From NCBI GenBank assembly GCA_019359315.1, contig JAHHHO010000056.1, forward strand, positions 1 through 35,274: DNA of 35,274 bases. Reading direction: 5' to 3'. Origin of the DNA: Myxacorys californica WJT36-NPBG1. GTDB lineage: Bacteria > Cyanobacteriota > Cyanobacteriia > Leptolyngbyales > Leptolyngbyaceae. Shown here in pieces: positions 7,650 through 14,540 of the stretch. Every line of letters begins with the position of its first letter. Within the stretch, counting starts at the first letter, position 1. Under the pieces are notes generated by a model that did not search any database, had not been told where the DNA came from, and saw only the letters and a program-made list of their open reading frames with translations. A program made the position numbers and the translations under genes.

Positions 7650-8111
7650 ATGAAACAGATGTGGTTCTGTAAGCCCTGGATTGGAGTCGTTAGCCTGGTG
7701 TGCCTTAGTGCGATTGGACTAGGTATCATTGTCCTATCGAATGAATCGTTGTGGCGCTGGCGATTTCGTATGCAACCGCCCATCCTGGCAGGGGCAACTT
7801 CCCTTAAGGTGTTCCAGCCATCCACCGAGGTCGAGCGGATCATCCAATTTGACATTGATCCAGGAGCAGCCGATCGCGTTCAGCAGTTTTACCAAACGGA
7901 GCTGATCAAGAATGGCTGGCGCTACCGTTGTACCGAGGATAAGCCGCTGGACACCCGTTTTGCACTCTCGGATGTGTACGAGCGTAGCACGACACAAAAT
8001 CCGAAGGGGGAAACGCTTGAGATTAAGATTGGGAAGCACTTGGCAGGTAAGCGAGTCATTTGGGTGCATGAGAAGTTGATTCCACCTTATAAAGCCTGTA
8101 CCACGAGGTGA
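7650..8111 (+). CDS. Membrane-anchored protein of unknown function (cassette gene)
   Basis: The 153-aa product has a short N-terminal segment and one transmembrane helix (about residues 10-31, GVVSLVCLSAIGLGIIVL), then an extracytoplasmic domain of about 120 residues. That domain carries beta strands and helices typical of a small substrate-binding or regulatory fold (QQFYQTELIKNGWRYRC) but no known catalytic motif. Two Cys (in YRC and KAC) could form a disulfide. It is the only gene of its cassette. I do not recognise the family with certainty. Confidence 0.75.
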   Translation: MKQMWFCKPWIGVVSLVCLSAIGLGIIVLSNESLWRWRFRMQPPILAGATSLKVFQPSTEVERIIQFDIDPGAADRVQQFYQTELIKNGWRYRCTEDKPLDTRFALSDVYERSTTQNPKGETLEIKIGKHLAGKRVIWVHEKLIPPYKACTTR

Positions 8112-8191
8112 ACTTCAATCGGAAATGAGGCTTGATGGTAGCGTCACTATCAAGGTGATCGAGTAGTTGAAAGTCTCTCCGTTAAGGCACG

Positions 8192-8271
8192 ATCTAACAA
8201 CGCAGTGGAGCTGACAGTATAAAGTCTTCTCGGTCCGTTTCGGTCGTATCTGCCGCCGCTCACTTTAACTA
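8192..8271 (+). repeat. attC-like site 2, right core degenerate
   Basis: The left core ATCTAAC (8192-8198) fits RYYYAAC. The left arm (8202-8217, CAGTGGAGCTGACAG) pairs with the right arm (8250-8264, CTGCCGCCGCTCACT) with an extra G on the left and some mismatches. The expected right core GTTRRRY is replaced by TTTAACTATT, where the 38-bp inverted-repeat motif begins, so the site looks damaged or fused to that motif. The stretch 8112-8191 shows no gene. Confidence 0.5.
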
Positions 8272-8309
8272 TTGTCAAATTCATTTTCTCAAGATTTGGG
8301 ACTTCTGCA
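8272..8309 (+). repeat. Solo copy of the 38-bp end motif (TTGTCAAATTC...CTTCTGC)
   Basis: This motif also forms both ends of the inverted-repeat element at 10151-10310. Here it is present once, directly after attC-like site 2 and directly before repeat B. It may be a remnant end of a small transposable element or a cassette-junction sequence. Confidence 0.7.
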
Positions 8310-8310
8310 T

Positions 8311-8539
8311 TGTAGAGCAGACAACCAGAGCAAGATTACTTGTTGCATTAAAAGGCCGATCGCTCGGTTCACGTGAGAGAATAGGCAGAAACATTCCGCC
8401 TAATTCCCCCATTTGGGATCTTAGACCGACAAATTTCTGCCTAATCATCTATTTGGGGATCTTAGATGGACAGAAATCTGCATAACTACGCTAATTTGGG
8501 ATCTTAGGCGGAAAAAGTCAGTCTAAACAAGAGTTATAC
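8311..8539 (+). repeat. 228-bp island repeat, copy B
   Basis: Nearly identical to copy A over its full length, including the three 41-bp hairpin units, the CCGCCTAA/TTAGGCGG outer pair and the terminal GAGTTATAC. Small differences (for example GGGCGATCGCTGGG against GGCCGATCGCTCGG) show that the copies have drifted. The following 110 bp before the next ATG contain no gene. Confidence 0.85.
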
Positions 8540-8649
8540 GGCATAGATATAGCGCTTGAGGAAGAAATCTAACCTTGCTTTCCTGGGTACTCCAAGGGCG
8601 AAAACATAGCGAGATGCCTTCCTAATTGCAAAAAGCAAGAATTGAGATT

Positions 8650-9360
8650 ATGAGTATGTCCGATGATGACTTAGATGTTCAGGCTGAGATTTCTTGGCTC
8701 ACAGTTAGAACAACGGATATTAATGCTGTTGTAGAGATATTGGAGCTAGAAGCGATTCGGCAAGGAAGATGGCAAGATGCCTCCGAAAAGATAAATGGAA
8801 AGCGACAAACAACAGCTAATACTTTCTTGTACGTTTCTCAAGATACTTGGGTTGTTGTTCCATACAAATGGGAGTTTGTTGCTCCTGATGATGTTGAAAT
8901 TACATCAGGTGTCCGCGAACTTTGTGTGCAGGCAAGAGAGAGTCTGATCTGCAAGTTGAGTCAGCAGTTTGGTGAAGCACAGTTATTTGAATTTGATACT
9001 GAGTATTTCTGTGGCACAACTGCTTGGATGCTGGCTAGGAACGGACAGTTAATTCGGTCTTTCGTGTATGATCTTTCGTCGCAGTTTCTACGCAATTTCG
9101 GAGAACCAACAGAAGCGGAACAGTTTATGGATTGGGCGCGTGTCAGAGAACTTGAAAATTGGACAGAAGAAGATTGGGAGAACTGGGAAGAAGATAGTGA
9201 TGGAGAAACAGACCTCTTTATCGGTTGTAGAGGAGATAGCCCTAAGGCTGTAGAAACTATCAAAGTCGCGCGACAGTGGAGCATAGATCCTCTTTGCACA
9301 GATCGTCCAGGAAAAAGATTCGGCATTCTTGGTAACGGGAAGTTCGTACTTTGCCAGTAG
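8650..9360 (+). CDS. Acidic protein of unknown function (cassette gene)
   Basis: ATG 8650, with a GAG-containing Shine-Dalgarno, gives 236 aa; an upstream TTG at 8626 is less likely. The protein is soluble, Trp- and Glu-rich, with no signal peptide. A folded N-terminal part (about 1-150, containing TFLYVSQDTWVVVPYKWEF) leads to a very acidic Trp-containing segment around 160-190 (NWTEEDWENWEED) and a C-terminal region with Gly and Lys. The build suggests a small stand-alone protein of the kind common in integron cassettes; no function can be assigned. It is bounded by repeat B on the left and attC-like site 3 on the right. Confidence 0.75.
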   Translation: MSMSDDDLDVQAEISWLTVRTTDINAVVEILELEAIRQGRWQDASEKINGKRQTTANTFLYVSQDTWVVVPYKWEFVAPDDVEITSGVRELCVQARESLICKLSQQFGEAQLFEFDTEYFCGTTAWMLARNGQLIRSFVYDLSSQFLRNFGEPTEAEQFMDWARVRELENWTEEDWENWEEDSDGETDLFIGCRGDSPKAVETIKVARQWSIDPLCTDRPGKRFGILGNGKFVLCQ

Positions 9361-9382
9361 GTTTTGCTCGTCAAAACCTGCC

Positions 9383-9469
9383 GTATAACAATCGCGCTGC
9401 ACCGGAACGTTATGATCTGGTCGGTCAGTTGCAAAGGTTATTTGCGTCCGGTGAGCGCGAACGTTAGGC
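9383..9469 (+). repeat. attC-like cassette recombination site 3 (best example)
   Basis: Left core GTATAAC (9383-9389) and right core GTTAGGC (9463-9469); the latter is the classical integron core. The left arm TCGCGCTGCACCGGAACG (9392-9409) pairs with the right arm CGTCCGGTGAGCGCGA (9445-9460) along its whole length except for one G and one A bulged on the left arm, exactly the asymmetry that orients attC recombination. The site begins 22 bp after the preceding stop codon. Confidence 0.88.
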
Positions 9470-9502
9470 GGTCGCAATCAGGCCTTGGAAGCGAAAACAG
9501 TT

Positions 9503-10075
9503 ATGAAGACCCAGTACTATACAGCCACAAGCCTTGACGGGTTCATTGCTACCGAAGATGATTCGTTGGACTGGCTGTTTCCGCTTGACAACCTGAATGA
9601 CTCCAGCTACTCAGAGTTCATCGCTGAGGTAGGTGCATTGGCCATGGGGTCGGCCACCTACGAGTGGATGGTGCGCAACGCCGATCAGGTGGCGGCCGAG
9701 ACCGGCTCATCGTGGCCGTACACTCAGCCTGTCTGGGTATTCACCAGTCGCAGTCTCCCGGTAATCGAGGGTGCAGACGTCCGATTCGTAAAAGGGGATG
9801 TGCGCCAAGTTCACCCTGAAATGCGGGCGGCGGCGGAGGGCAAGAACATCTGGATTGTGGGAGGTGGTGACTTGGCAGGGCAGTTCCATGATGCCGAGCT
9901 TTTGGATGAGCTAATCGTCCAGATTGTGTCAGTTACCCTGGGCAGAGGTAAGCAACTGTTCCCGCGCCGAGTTCTGAGCCCAACCCTACGTCTGATGTCG
10001 GTTCGCCAAATCGGCACGGGTATGGCTGAACTTCGTTATGAAGTGGGTAAGGGCAGTGCGGGCAGCGTCACTTAA
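9503..10075 (+). CDS. RibD C-terminal/dihydrofolate reductase-like protein (cassette gene)
   Basis: ATG 9503 gives 190 aa starting MKTQYYTATSLDGFIA, the N-terminal signature of the RibD C-terminal domain/DHFR-like family (first strand, S-DG-IA). Further family marks are MGSATYEWM (GR/S-TYE), NIWIVGGGDLAGQF (the NADPH-binding G-GG strand) and LGRGKQLFP. Such proteins are NADPH-dependent reductases of mostly unknown substrate and are frequent in integron cassettes. The codons are visibly richer in G and C than in the flanking cassettes, suggesting a separate donor. Its stop overlaps an ACTTAAC that could be a left attC core, but I see no matching right arm before the inverted-repeat element at 10151. 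Confidence 0.88.
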   Translation: MKTQYYTATSLDGFIATEDDSLDWLFPLDNLNDSSYSEFIAEVGALAMGSATYEWMVRNADQVAAETGSSWPYTQPVWVFTSRSLPVIEGADVRFVKGDVRQVHPEMRAAAEGKNIWIVGGGDLAGQFHDAELLDELIVQIVSVTLGRGKQLFPRRVLSPTLRLMSVRQIGTGMAELRYEVGKGSAGSVT

Positions 10076-10150
10076 CATAGCCTCTGAGCCGGACGAGCGA
10101 CAATTGCTTGGCATGGATACGAGGGTATAGGTCGCCGTTGATTGCGATCG

Positions 10151-10310
10151 TTGTCAAATTCATTTTCTCAAGATTTGGAACTTCTGCGTTGCGACGCAGA
10201 AGGTCAAGAAGTTTTGTATGAGGTTGGCGCTGCGGGAAGCCGCAGAAGTCCCTATTGAAACCCGCATGAAATAGCAGAAGTCCCAAATCTTGAGGAAATG
10301 ATTTTGATAA
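10151..10310. repeat. 160-bp inverted-repeat (MITE-like) element
   Basis: The left end (10151-10188) and right end (10274-10310) are about 37-bp inverted copies of the same motif, TTRTCAAAWTCATTT...GGRACTTCTGC. The interior has two perfect small hairpins (CTTCTGCGT/ACGCAGAAG at 10181-10202, CTGCGG/CCGCAG at 10230-10245) and no ORF. A solo third copy lies at 8272-8309. It may be a non-autonomous transposable element, or simply two inverted cassette junctions facing each other. Confidence 0.75.
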
Positions 10311-10402
10311 TAACTAAGCTCACCCGCCGCCGGAAGCCGGAGCGACGGGAGGAACGACCAAACCGCAGGCTGTAGGCGGTCGGGTGCAGCGCCTTGTTCG
10401 AC
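10308..10402 (-). repeat. attC-like cassette recombination site 4 (minus orientation)
   Basis: Read on the minus strand, the left core GTCGAAC (10402-10396) is followed by the arm GGCGCTGCACCCGACCGCC, which pairs with GGCGGCGGGTGAGC (10331-10318) leaving an extra G and an extra A on the left arm, the same asymmetry as site 3. The right core would be GTTATTA (10314-10308). The orientation matches the minus-strand nuclease gene immediately upstream of it, so this whole block is inverted relative to the others. Confidence 0.65.
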
Positions 10403-10416
10403 CGCCCGTCAGTCTG

Positions 10417-11548
10417 TCATAGACTTAGGACATGATAGTAGCGTTCTATAAGTCTGTCTTCGGGTTCCTCGCCTTTGACTATATCTTCTAAATCTTTACT
10501 ATCCCAAAATGCCAATCTAAGCCCTCTTGAAGCGTTAGATAACATTTGTAATCGCATTTCTTGTTGGGCATCTTTGCTCATAGTTCGAGTAGTAACAATT
10601 AAGCCGATACCGCCATGAGGAATTGTTCCAGCAAGTTTTTTGACGGTGCCTGACCCAACAGGCTTATTTTCATTTTTACATTCCACGAATATGGGGCCAC
10701 CAAGTCCCGCAGTCAAGAGAGCCAAACTTTTATTCATCACGATCAGGTCTATTTCGTCTGTTAATCTGCGCCTATCCCTATTACGGACGGTCAAGTTTGG
10801 AATTCTGCCAATAATCATTTCCGTCAGGGTCTCTAACGACTTCTTCTTCTCGTCGTTGGTGACAGCCGTGTTAGCAACTTCCAACTGGCTTTCAATTTCG
10901 TGCATCCAAACCCGCTTTAATGGTTCCTGAAGATTTGGGGCAGTCCGGTAAATTGCATCAAGGTGTATGCCTCGAAAGTCAGCACCTTGAAAACTTGCAC
11001 CTTCAATGCATGTGCGATATTGTTCTACATTCCCAGTGCCGGGAAAAAGTATCATGCCGCCAAGACCAATGTGTGAGTTTTTTAGATTGGCTTTATCGAA
11101 AGAAGAGTTAGATAAATCAGCACTCTGTAAACCTGCTCCCTCCAAGTTTGCTCCATATAAAATGCAACTGATAAATTTCATGCACACGGACTTGAATCAC
11201 ATTCAAGTCCGTGTGCATGAAATTACATCCTGTAAAGATTGCCATATCCATGAACGAGCGACTCAAATCACTATTATCAAATGTGCAAAGATGAGCCGTA
11301 AAGCCTCTAAACTCAGCACAATGCAGATTCAAGTTGGATAAATTAATCCCTTCTATCACTACACCTTCAAAAGAGCCGCCAGTCTCATGTTCCTCAATAA
11401 ATTTCTCGCGTGTTTTAGGGCATGGGCTATGCCAGTAACACAATCCTCCCAGCTCAGCTATGCCGGGACGATGGCAAAAATTACCGAACTTAGCCGGATA
11501 TAAACATTCACCAAGTTTGCGTGGAGATGTATTAATTTTGCTAGACAT
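10417..11548 (-). pseudogene. Frameshifted pentapeptide-repeat/PD-(D/E)XK nuclease-like gene
   Basis: Two overlapping minus-strand frames (11548-11117 and 11187-10417) are parts of one gene. The N-terminal part has a Cys/His zinc-like motif (C-x8-C-H..., GLCYWHSPC) and then pentapeptide repeats (AEFRG, CTFDN, SDLSR, AIFTG, CNFMH). The second frame resumes the repeats in phase (CILYG, ANLEG, ADLSN, ANLKN) and continues into a domain with DEIDLIV and IFVECKN, the D...ExK pattern of Mrr/restriction-endonuclease-like nucleases. An intact product would be a pentapeptide-nuclease fusion of about 370 aa, perhaps a defence protein. The frame is lost at a perfect palindrome (11174-11224), a net gain of about 16 bases judged from repeat phase. 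It is flanked by attC-like site 4 and inverted repeat copy C. Confidence 0.8.
11174..11224. repeat. Perfect palindrome, 24-bp arms with 3-bp centre
   Basis: AATTTCATGCACACGGACTT... (11174-11197) is followed by CAC and then its exact reverse complement (11201-11224). It lies inside the pentapeptide repeats and causes the frameshift. One arm continues the repeat phase and the other does not, so the second arm looks like a templated copy of the first. Confidence 0.95.
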
Positions 11549-11595
11549 ACATCAGAGTTTAACCGCTTTGGGGACGCAGCAGCAGAGGGCGGTCG

Positions 11596-11820
11596 AACTC
11601 TTATTTAGACTGACTTTTTCCGCCTAAGATCCCGAATTAGCGGAGTTATGCAGATTTCTGTCCATCTAAGATCCTCAGATGGGTGATGAGGCAGAAATGT
11701 GTCGGTCTAACATCCCAAGTTGGGGAATTAGGCGGAATGTTTCTGTTTATTCTCTCGTGTGAACCCAGCGATCGCCCTTTTAATGCAACAAGTAAGCTGG
11801 CTCTGGTTGCCTGCTCTACA
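11596..11820 (-). repeat. 228-bp island repeat, copy C (inverted)
   Basis: Reverse complement of copies A and B, with the same unit structure and more substitutions. On the minus strand it ends in AGAGTTCGAC, where A and B have AGTTATAC, so the terminal GTT core is kept while the bases after it differ, as expected at a cassette junction. The 12-bp GTTCGACCGCCC that follows it recurs in the same + strand form at 10396-10407, giving inverted 12-bp borders around the nuclease gene. A truncated attC-like left half (GTTTAAC at 11557) lies between this repeat and the nuclease start. Confidence 0.85.
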
Positions 11821-11830
11821 CTGCAGGAGG

Positions 11831-12265
11831 TCAAGGACTTCCACCAGCTAAAAACTTTATCCCGTTCTGACTGACTGATTCATAGACCGTCTGACCAGTG
11901 GATGTGACCGCATAGGGCAGAAACACTTGGGGCAATGTGGCGATACCGGCTTGAATAATCGCCATTTGTGCCTCAACCCAATCTTTGACAATGCGCCATG
12001 CAACCCGCCTAGCTTGCTCCTGCGTCTTGTAGCGACTATCAATGTTTTTGTCTCTCTAGAGCGTTTTGTAAACCCCGTCGTGATTGCTAGGCAAGCGAAA
12101 ACTAATAAATTCGTCATTCAACTTAATTAGAAACGTTACAGCTACAGGCAACGAATCAACGAAGTCAACAGAGACGTTTTGCGCTCCATGTTTGGCTAAA
12201 ACGGACTGAATTTCTCCCACTGTTTTGATTGGGTCAATTTTGGTGGTGTAGTTTAATATCGCCAT
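11831..12265 (-). pseudogene. Phage-type conserved protein interrupted by an in-frame TAG
   Basis: From ATG 12265 (an ATG at 12301 is also in frame) the minus strand encodes 69 residues (MAILNYTTKIDPIKT...), then TAG at 12058-12056, then 74 further codons in the same frame to TGA at 11831: RDKNIDSRYKTQEQARRVAWRIV... and so on to ...GGSP. The second part is clearly coding (KDWVEAQMAIIQAG, QVFLPYAV). From memory, phage and plasmid proteins of about 145-150 residues have this same two-part sequence without a stop, so this is one gene with a nonsense codon. It ends 11 bp before the inverted island repeat. It is the last gene of the minus-strand membrane-protein operon side. Function unknown. Confidence 0.75.
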
Positions 12266-12344
12266 AGCTAATTGAATGATTTCCTGTTGCAATCGTTGCA
12301 TGTTTGTAGAGCCTGCTAATTTTCGGCGTCAGTTTCGGCGTCGG

Positions 12345-12411
12345 TTCGGTCTAAGGCTCGGTGTGAGCTTCGGCCCCCAAGACGCCTAGGGAACACCGAG
12401 CGGAGACCGAA
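12345..12411 (-). terminator. Long imperfect hairpin between two minus-strand genes
   Basis: TTCGGTCTAAGGCTCGGTGT (12345-12364) pairs with ACACCGAGCGGAGACCGAA (12393-12411) apart from a small internal loop, around a 28-base loop. Two direct TTTCGGCGTC copies flank it at 12321 and 12333, and further CACCGA copies lie at 12412-12426. No T run follows, so it may be a processing or attenuation structure rather than a simple terminator. Confidence 0.55.
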
Positions 12412-12436
12412 ACACCGATACACCGAAATCAAACAA

Positions 12437-13117
12437 TCAAACTGTTAGTAATAACCTCCATTCCTTCAAACTTGAATCCTTCCATTCACCTAGGCCGATA
12501 TTACTAATTGCGATCAGCAATTGTTTGATATTTTCAGTTTTAAGGCCGAAATTCTTCCCCCAATTACTCCTAAGTTTCTCGACAGAAATCCATCCGTCTG
12601 AATCGCAGTATTGCCCCCCTTTTCCCGTGAGATATTCACACAAAGCCCATCCCACATCCCCGCAACATTGCATCACTTCCTGCTGAATTCTCAGAAGAGA
12701 ATTGGCTTGATCTGCGATCGGCAATCCTGCATGTGGGGTAGAGTAACGACCGCTCGCCGGTTCGTCTGGGGTTGGTGTCGCGTACAGATCAGCAAGCGCT
12801 TTCAACTCTTGGTCATAGTCCACACTGATCGCGACCATGTTGACTTGATGCCGGCCCATCACTTGACTATTCCATTCCCGCTCTTTCAGTGAATCAACCA
12901 AATCATTGCGCCGGCCTTCTTTCTGCCATTTTGGGAGAAGTGTTACGGCCACGAGGAAAAACACCAGCGGGATAAACATTGTGAGCAGTCGCAATGGGGG
13001 CGCTAGATATGCAACAAAGCAAACAGATGAGATCCACGTGAAGCAACCCAAACCAAACGCTACGGCCCATTGCTTCCCGTAGTTCTCTTGAGGCAACCAT
13101 TTCAGGAAATTAGCCAT
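12437..13117 (-). CDS. Membrane protein with soluble C-terminal domain
   Basis: The ATG at 13117 (MANFLKWLPQENYGKQW) gives 226 aa; the longer upstream frame runs through the neighbouring membrane gene and is not expected to be used. Two transmembrane helices (about 18-38 and 43-62) are followed by a cytoplasmic region of about 160 residues with helices and two Cys pairs (QCCGDVGWALC, QYC). The start overlaps the end of the 89-aa gene by 16 bases. It is part of a minus-strand operon of small membrane proteins. No family recognised; a virion-assembly or membrane-associated function is conceivable but unsupported. Confidence 0.75.
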   Translation of the reverse strand: MANFLKWLPQENYGKQWAVAFGLGCFTWISSVCFVAYLAPPLRLLTMFIPLVFFLVAVTLLPKWQKEGRRNDLVDSLKEREWNSQVMGRHQVNMVAISVDYDQELKALADLYATPTPDEPASGRYSTPHAGLPIADQANSLLRIQQEVMQCCGDVGWALCEYLTGKGGQYCDSDGWISVEKLRSNWGKNFGLKTENIKQLLIAISNIGLGEWKDSSLKEWRLLLTV

Positions 13118-13371
13118 CCGATCGCCCCCCCTAGAATGTACGTTCCAGCAATGCCGATCGCTATTCCTAGCGTGGTGTCTTCTTGCCATCCGAAATAAGC
13201 ATCTAGCAATGGGCCGGCAAAATAGGCCACAAATACGATGGCCGCGAGAATCAAAAAGATCGTCCACATGCCAGCACTGAGTGGAGGCAACTGCCTAGCC
13301 ATTAGCCCCAAAAAAGAGCTAATGGCTAGACCCAAACCCCCAAAGGTTAAAAGTCTAGCCATCTTAAACAT
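13102..13371 (-). CDS. Small integral membrane protein (89 aa)
   Basis: The product contains three hydrophobic segments (about 5-25, 35-57 and 67-88) and few charged residues. A good AGGAG Shine-Dalgarno stands upstream of the ATG. It overlaps the following 226-aa gene by 16 bases, so the two are probably co-translated. Small multi-pass membrane proteins of this size occur as virion membrane or minor coat proteins and as holins, but no motif distinguishes these. Confidence 0.8.
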   Translation of the reverse strand: MFKMARLLTFGGLGLAISSFLGLMARQLPPLSAGMWTIFLILAAIVFVAYFAGPLLDAYFGWQEDTTLGIAIGIAGTYILGGAIGWLIS

Positions 13372-13390
13372 GTTTAGATTCTCCTAAAAA

Positions 13391-13876
13391 TTAGCTCCAA
13401 CGCTTGTTCACGTCCGTGTGCAGTTCTCTTAATTCAGCCACTCTTACCGTCGCTTCATCCTGAGCAGCACCTAATGAGTAGCCCATCCCTGCATAGACCG
13501 GAGTGAGGCCGGCGAGCGTTTTCGCTTTGTTCACATCGGCCCCCTTTTTCGCGGCCACAGCGCGAGCCACGCCGGTCTGGTAGCCTCTGAAGGCAACTTG
13601 ATCGCGAGTGTCAGCAGTCTCGATCGTTTTCAGAGCGGTGTAGGCTTTAGCGTTGTTCTTCGATTGACGCTTGCGAGTTGCGGCTTTCACTCTCAGCTGA
13701 TCAACCTCTTTTTTTGAGAAGTTTTGATGCTTGGAAATGACTTGCTCGGTTCTAATCTCGCTATTGTCTCCAGGATTCCAAGGAGTTGGAGCGCCCCCGG
13801 CAACTTGCATCACATCGCTGGGAGTCATGCCCCCAAGCTTGTTTGCAGTAGCATTTCTGGATTGACCTAATCTCAT
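13391..13876 (-). CDS. Basic, helical 161-aa protein
   Basis: The protein is soluble, Ala/Lys/Arg-rich and mostly helical, with a Lys/Arg-rich stretch around 60-75 (KAATRKRQSKNNAK). A GAGGT Shine-Dalgarno precedes the ATG, and the leader resembles that of the basic protein gene at 3157. It may bind nucleic acid or be a structural scaffold; neither is shown. It sits between two membrane-protein genes in the minus-strand operon with short gaps (19 and 11 bp). Confidence 0.75.
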   Translation of the reverse strand: MRLGQSRNATANKLGGMTPSDVMQVAGGAPTPWNPGDNSEIRTEQVISKHQNFSKKEVDQLRVKAATRKRQSKNNAKAYTALKTIETADTRDQVAFRGYQTGVARAVAAKKGADVNKAKTLAGLTPVYAGMGYSLGAAQDEATVRVAELRELHTDVNKRWS

Positions 13877-13887
13877 TGAATTACCTC

Positions 13888-14199
13888 TTATTTACAGAAC
13901 AAAATGCAATTTGTGGGAACGACGACCTGCTTTTCTACGATCGTCGGCTTTTCGACGACCATCGGAGCGGGGGCCGATATCTTGCTCGTGATGGCGGCTG
14001 TGATGCCGGCGATCACGATGCCGCAAACTCCAATCGCTAACCAGGTTCGATCAATCTTCTCGGCTTGCATCTGGTTAAACACTTCGGTAGGGATTACGTG
14101 GTAGTCCTTCCCCTCATGGTGATAGGTGGGGAAGTTGTAAGGGCGTGGCGCTTGCCACTGATACTGTGGCGGCGATCTGTGCTTATCAATGTTTGGCAT
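13888..14199 (-). CDS. Single-pass membrane protein (103 aa)
   Basis: ATG 14199 is preferred because the longer frame crosses a strong terminator palindrome at 14225-14266. The product has a polar, Pro/Tyr/His-rich N-terminal part (about 1-50), one transmembrane helix (about 53-75, TWLAIGVCGIVIAGITAAI) and a short Val/Pro-rich tail ending in CK. It is the first gene of the minus-strand operon. Function unknown. Confidence 0.7.
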   Translation of the reverse strand: MPNIDKHRSPPQYQWQAPRPYNFPTYHHEGKDYHVIPTEVFNQMQAEKIDRTWLAIGVCGIVIAGITAAITSKISAPAPMVVEKPTIVEKQVVVPTNCILFCK

Positions 14200-14224
14200 G
14201 ATGGCAGTAGTGATAAATGAACGA

Positions 14225-14266
14225 AAAAGAGCGATCGCACTGCTACCAGGGTGCGATCGCTCTTTT
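14225..14266. terminator. Bidirectional terminator, 16-bp perfect stem
   Basis: AAAAGAGCGATCGCAC (14225-14240) and GTGCGATCGCTCTTTT (14251-14266) pair perfectly around a 10-base loop, with A/T runs on both outer sides. The stem contains HIP1 sequence. The remaining gap 14267-14540 holds a weaker GCTGAAG/CTTCAGC hairpin at about 14418-14445 and probably the promoter of the next plus-strand gene; I see no gene in it. Confidence 0.75.
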
Positions 14267-14540
14267 GTTGAAACTTTTGCAAATAGAACAGGCATAATCT
14301 AAATCTCTGTAGTGGTAACTGAACTACGGAGCGCTGCCGGGGGAAGCTTGCCCTTCCGCTCGGCTCTTGTTTTTAGGTCATTGCGCTTACTCTCCTAGTG
14401 ACAAAATCGAGTTGATGCTGAAGTATGTTGGGTCAGGCTTCAGCGCTTTTGTTTTGTGCCCCCAAACTATCAAGCAACTCCTCACCCCGGCATAGCAAAA
14501 CTGGGAATTCTAGAAGCTGACAGTCTAAAAGAGGAACGAT

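Larger units (their letters stand above)
6133..11820. mobile_element. Integron-type cassette island without an integron integrase
   Basis: Five single-gene units lie between attC-like imperfect palindromes (7197-7284, 8192-8271, 9383-9469 on plus; 10308-10402 on minus). The best site (9383-9469) has a GTATAAC/GTTAGGC core pair and arms that pair except for two extra bases on the 5' arm, the hallmark of attC. Three copies of a roughly 228-bp repeat (two plus, one minus) stand before cassette genes. No gene in the window resembles IntI; the tyrosine recombinase at 18979 is phage-like. Clusters of attC sites lacking integron integrases (CALINs) are known. The island separates the virion-like operon from the minus-strand operon and was probably inserted there. 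Confidence 0.7.

Noticed and set aside
10070-10160. A further attC for the RibD-like cassette, starting at ACTTAAC over the stop codon
   Set aside because: The left core fits, but no complementary right arm or GTTRRRY core was found before the inverted-repeat element; kept only as a remark.
14200-14295. Longer N-terminus for the 103-aa membrane protein
   Set aside because: It would be encoded across a perfect 16-bp terminator stem, so ATG 14199 is a better start.
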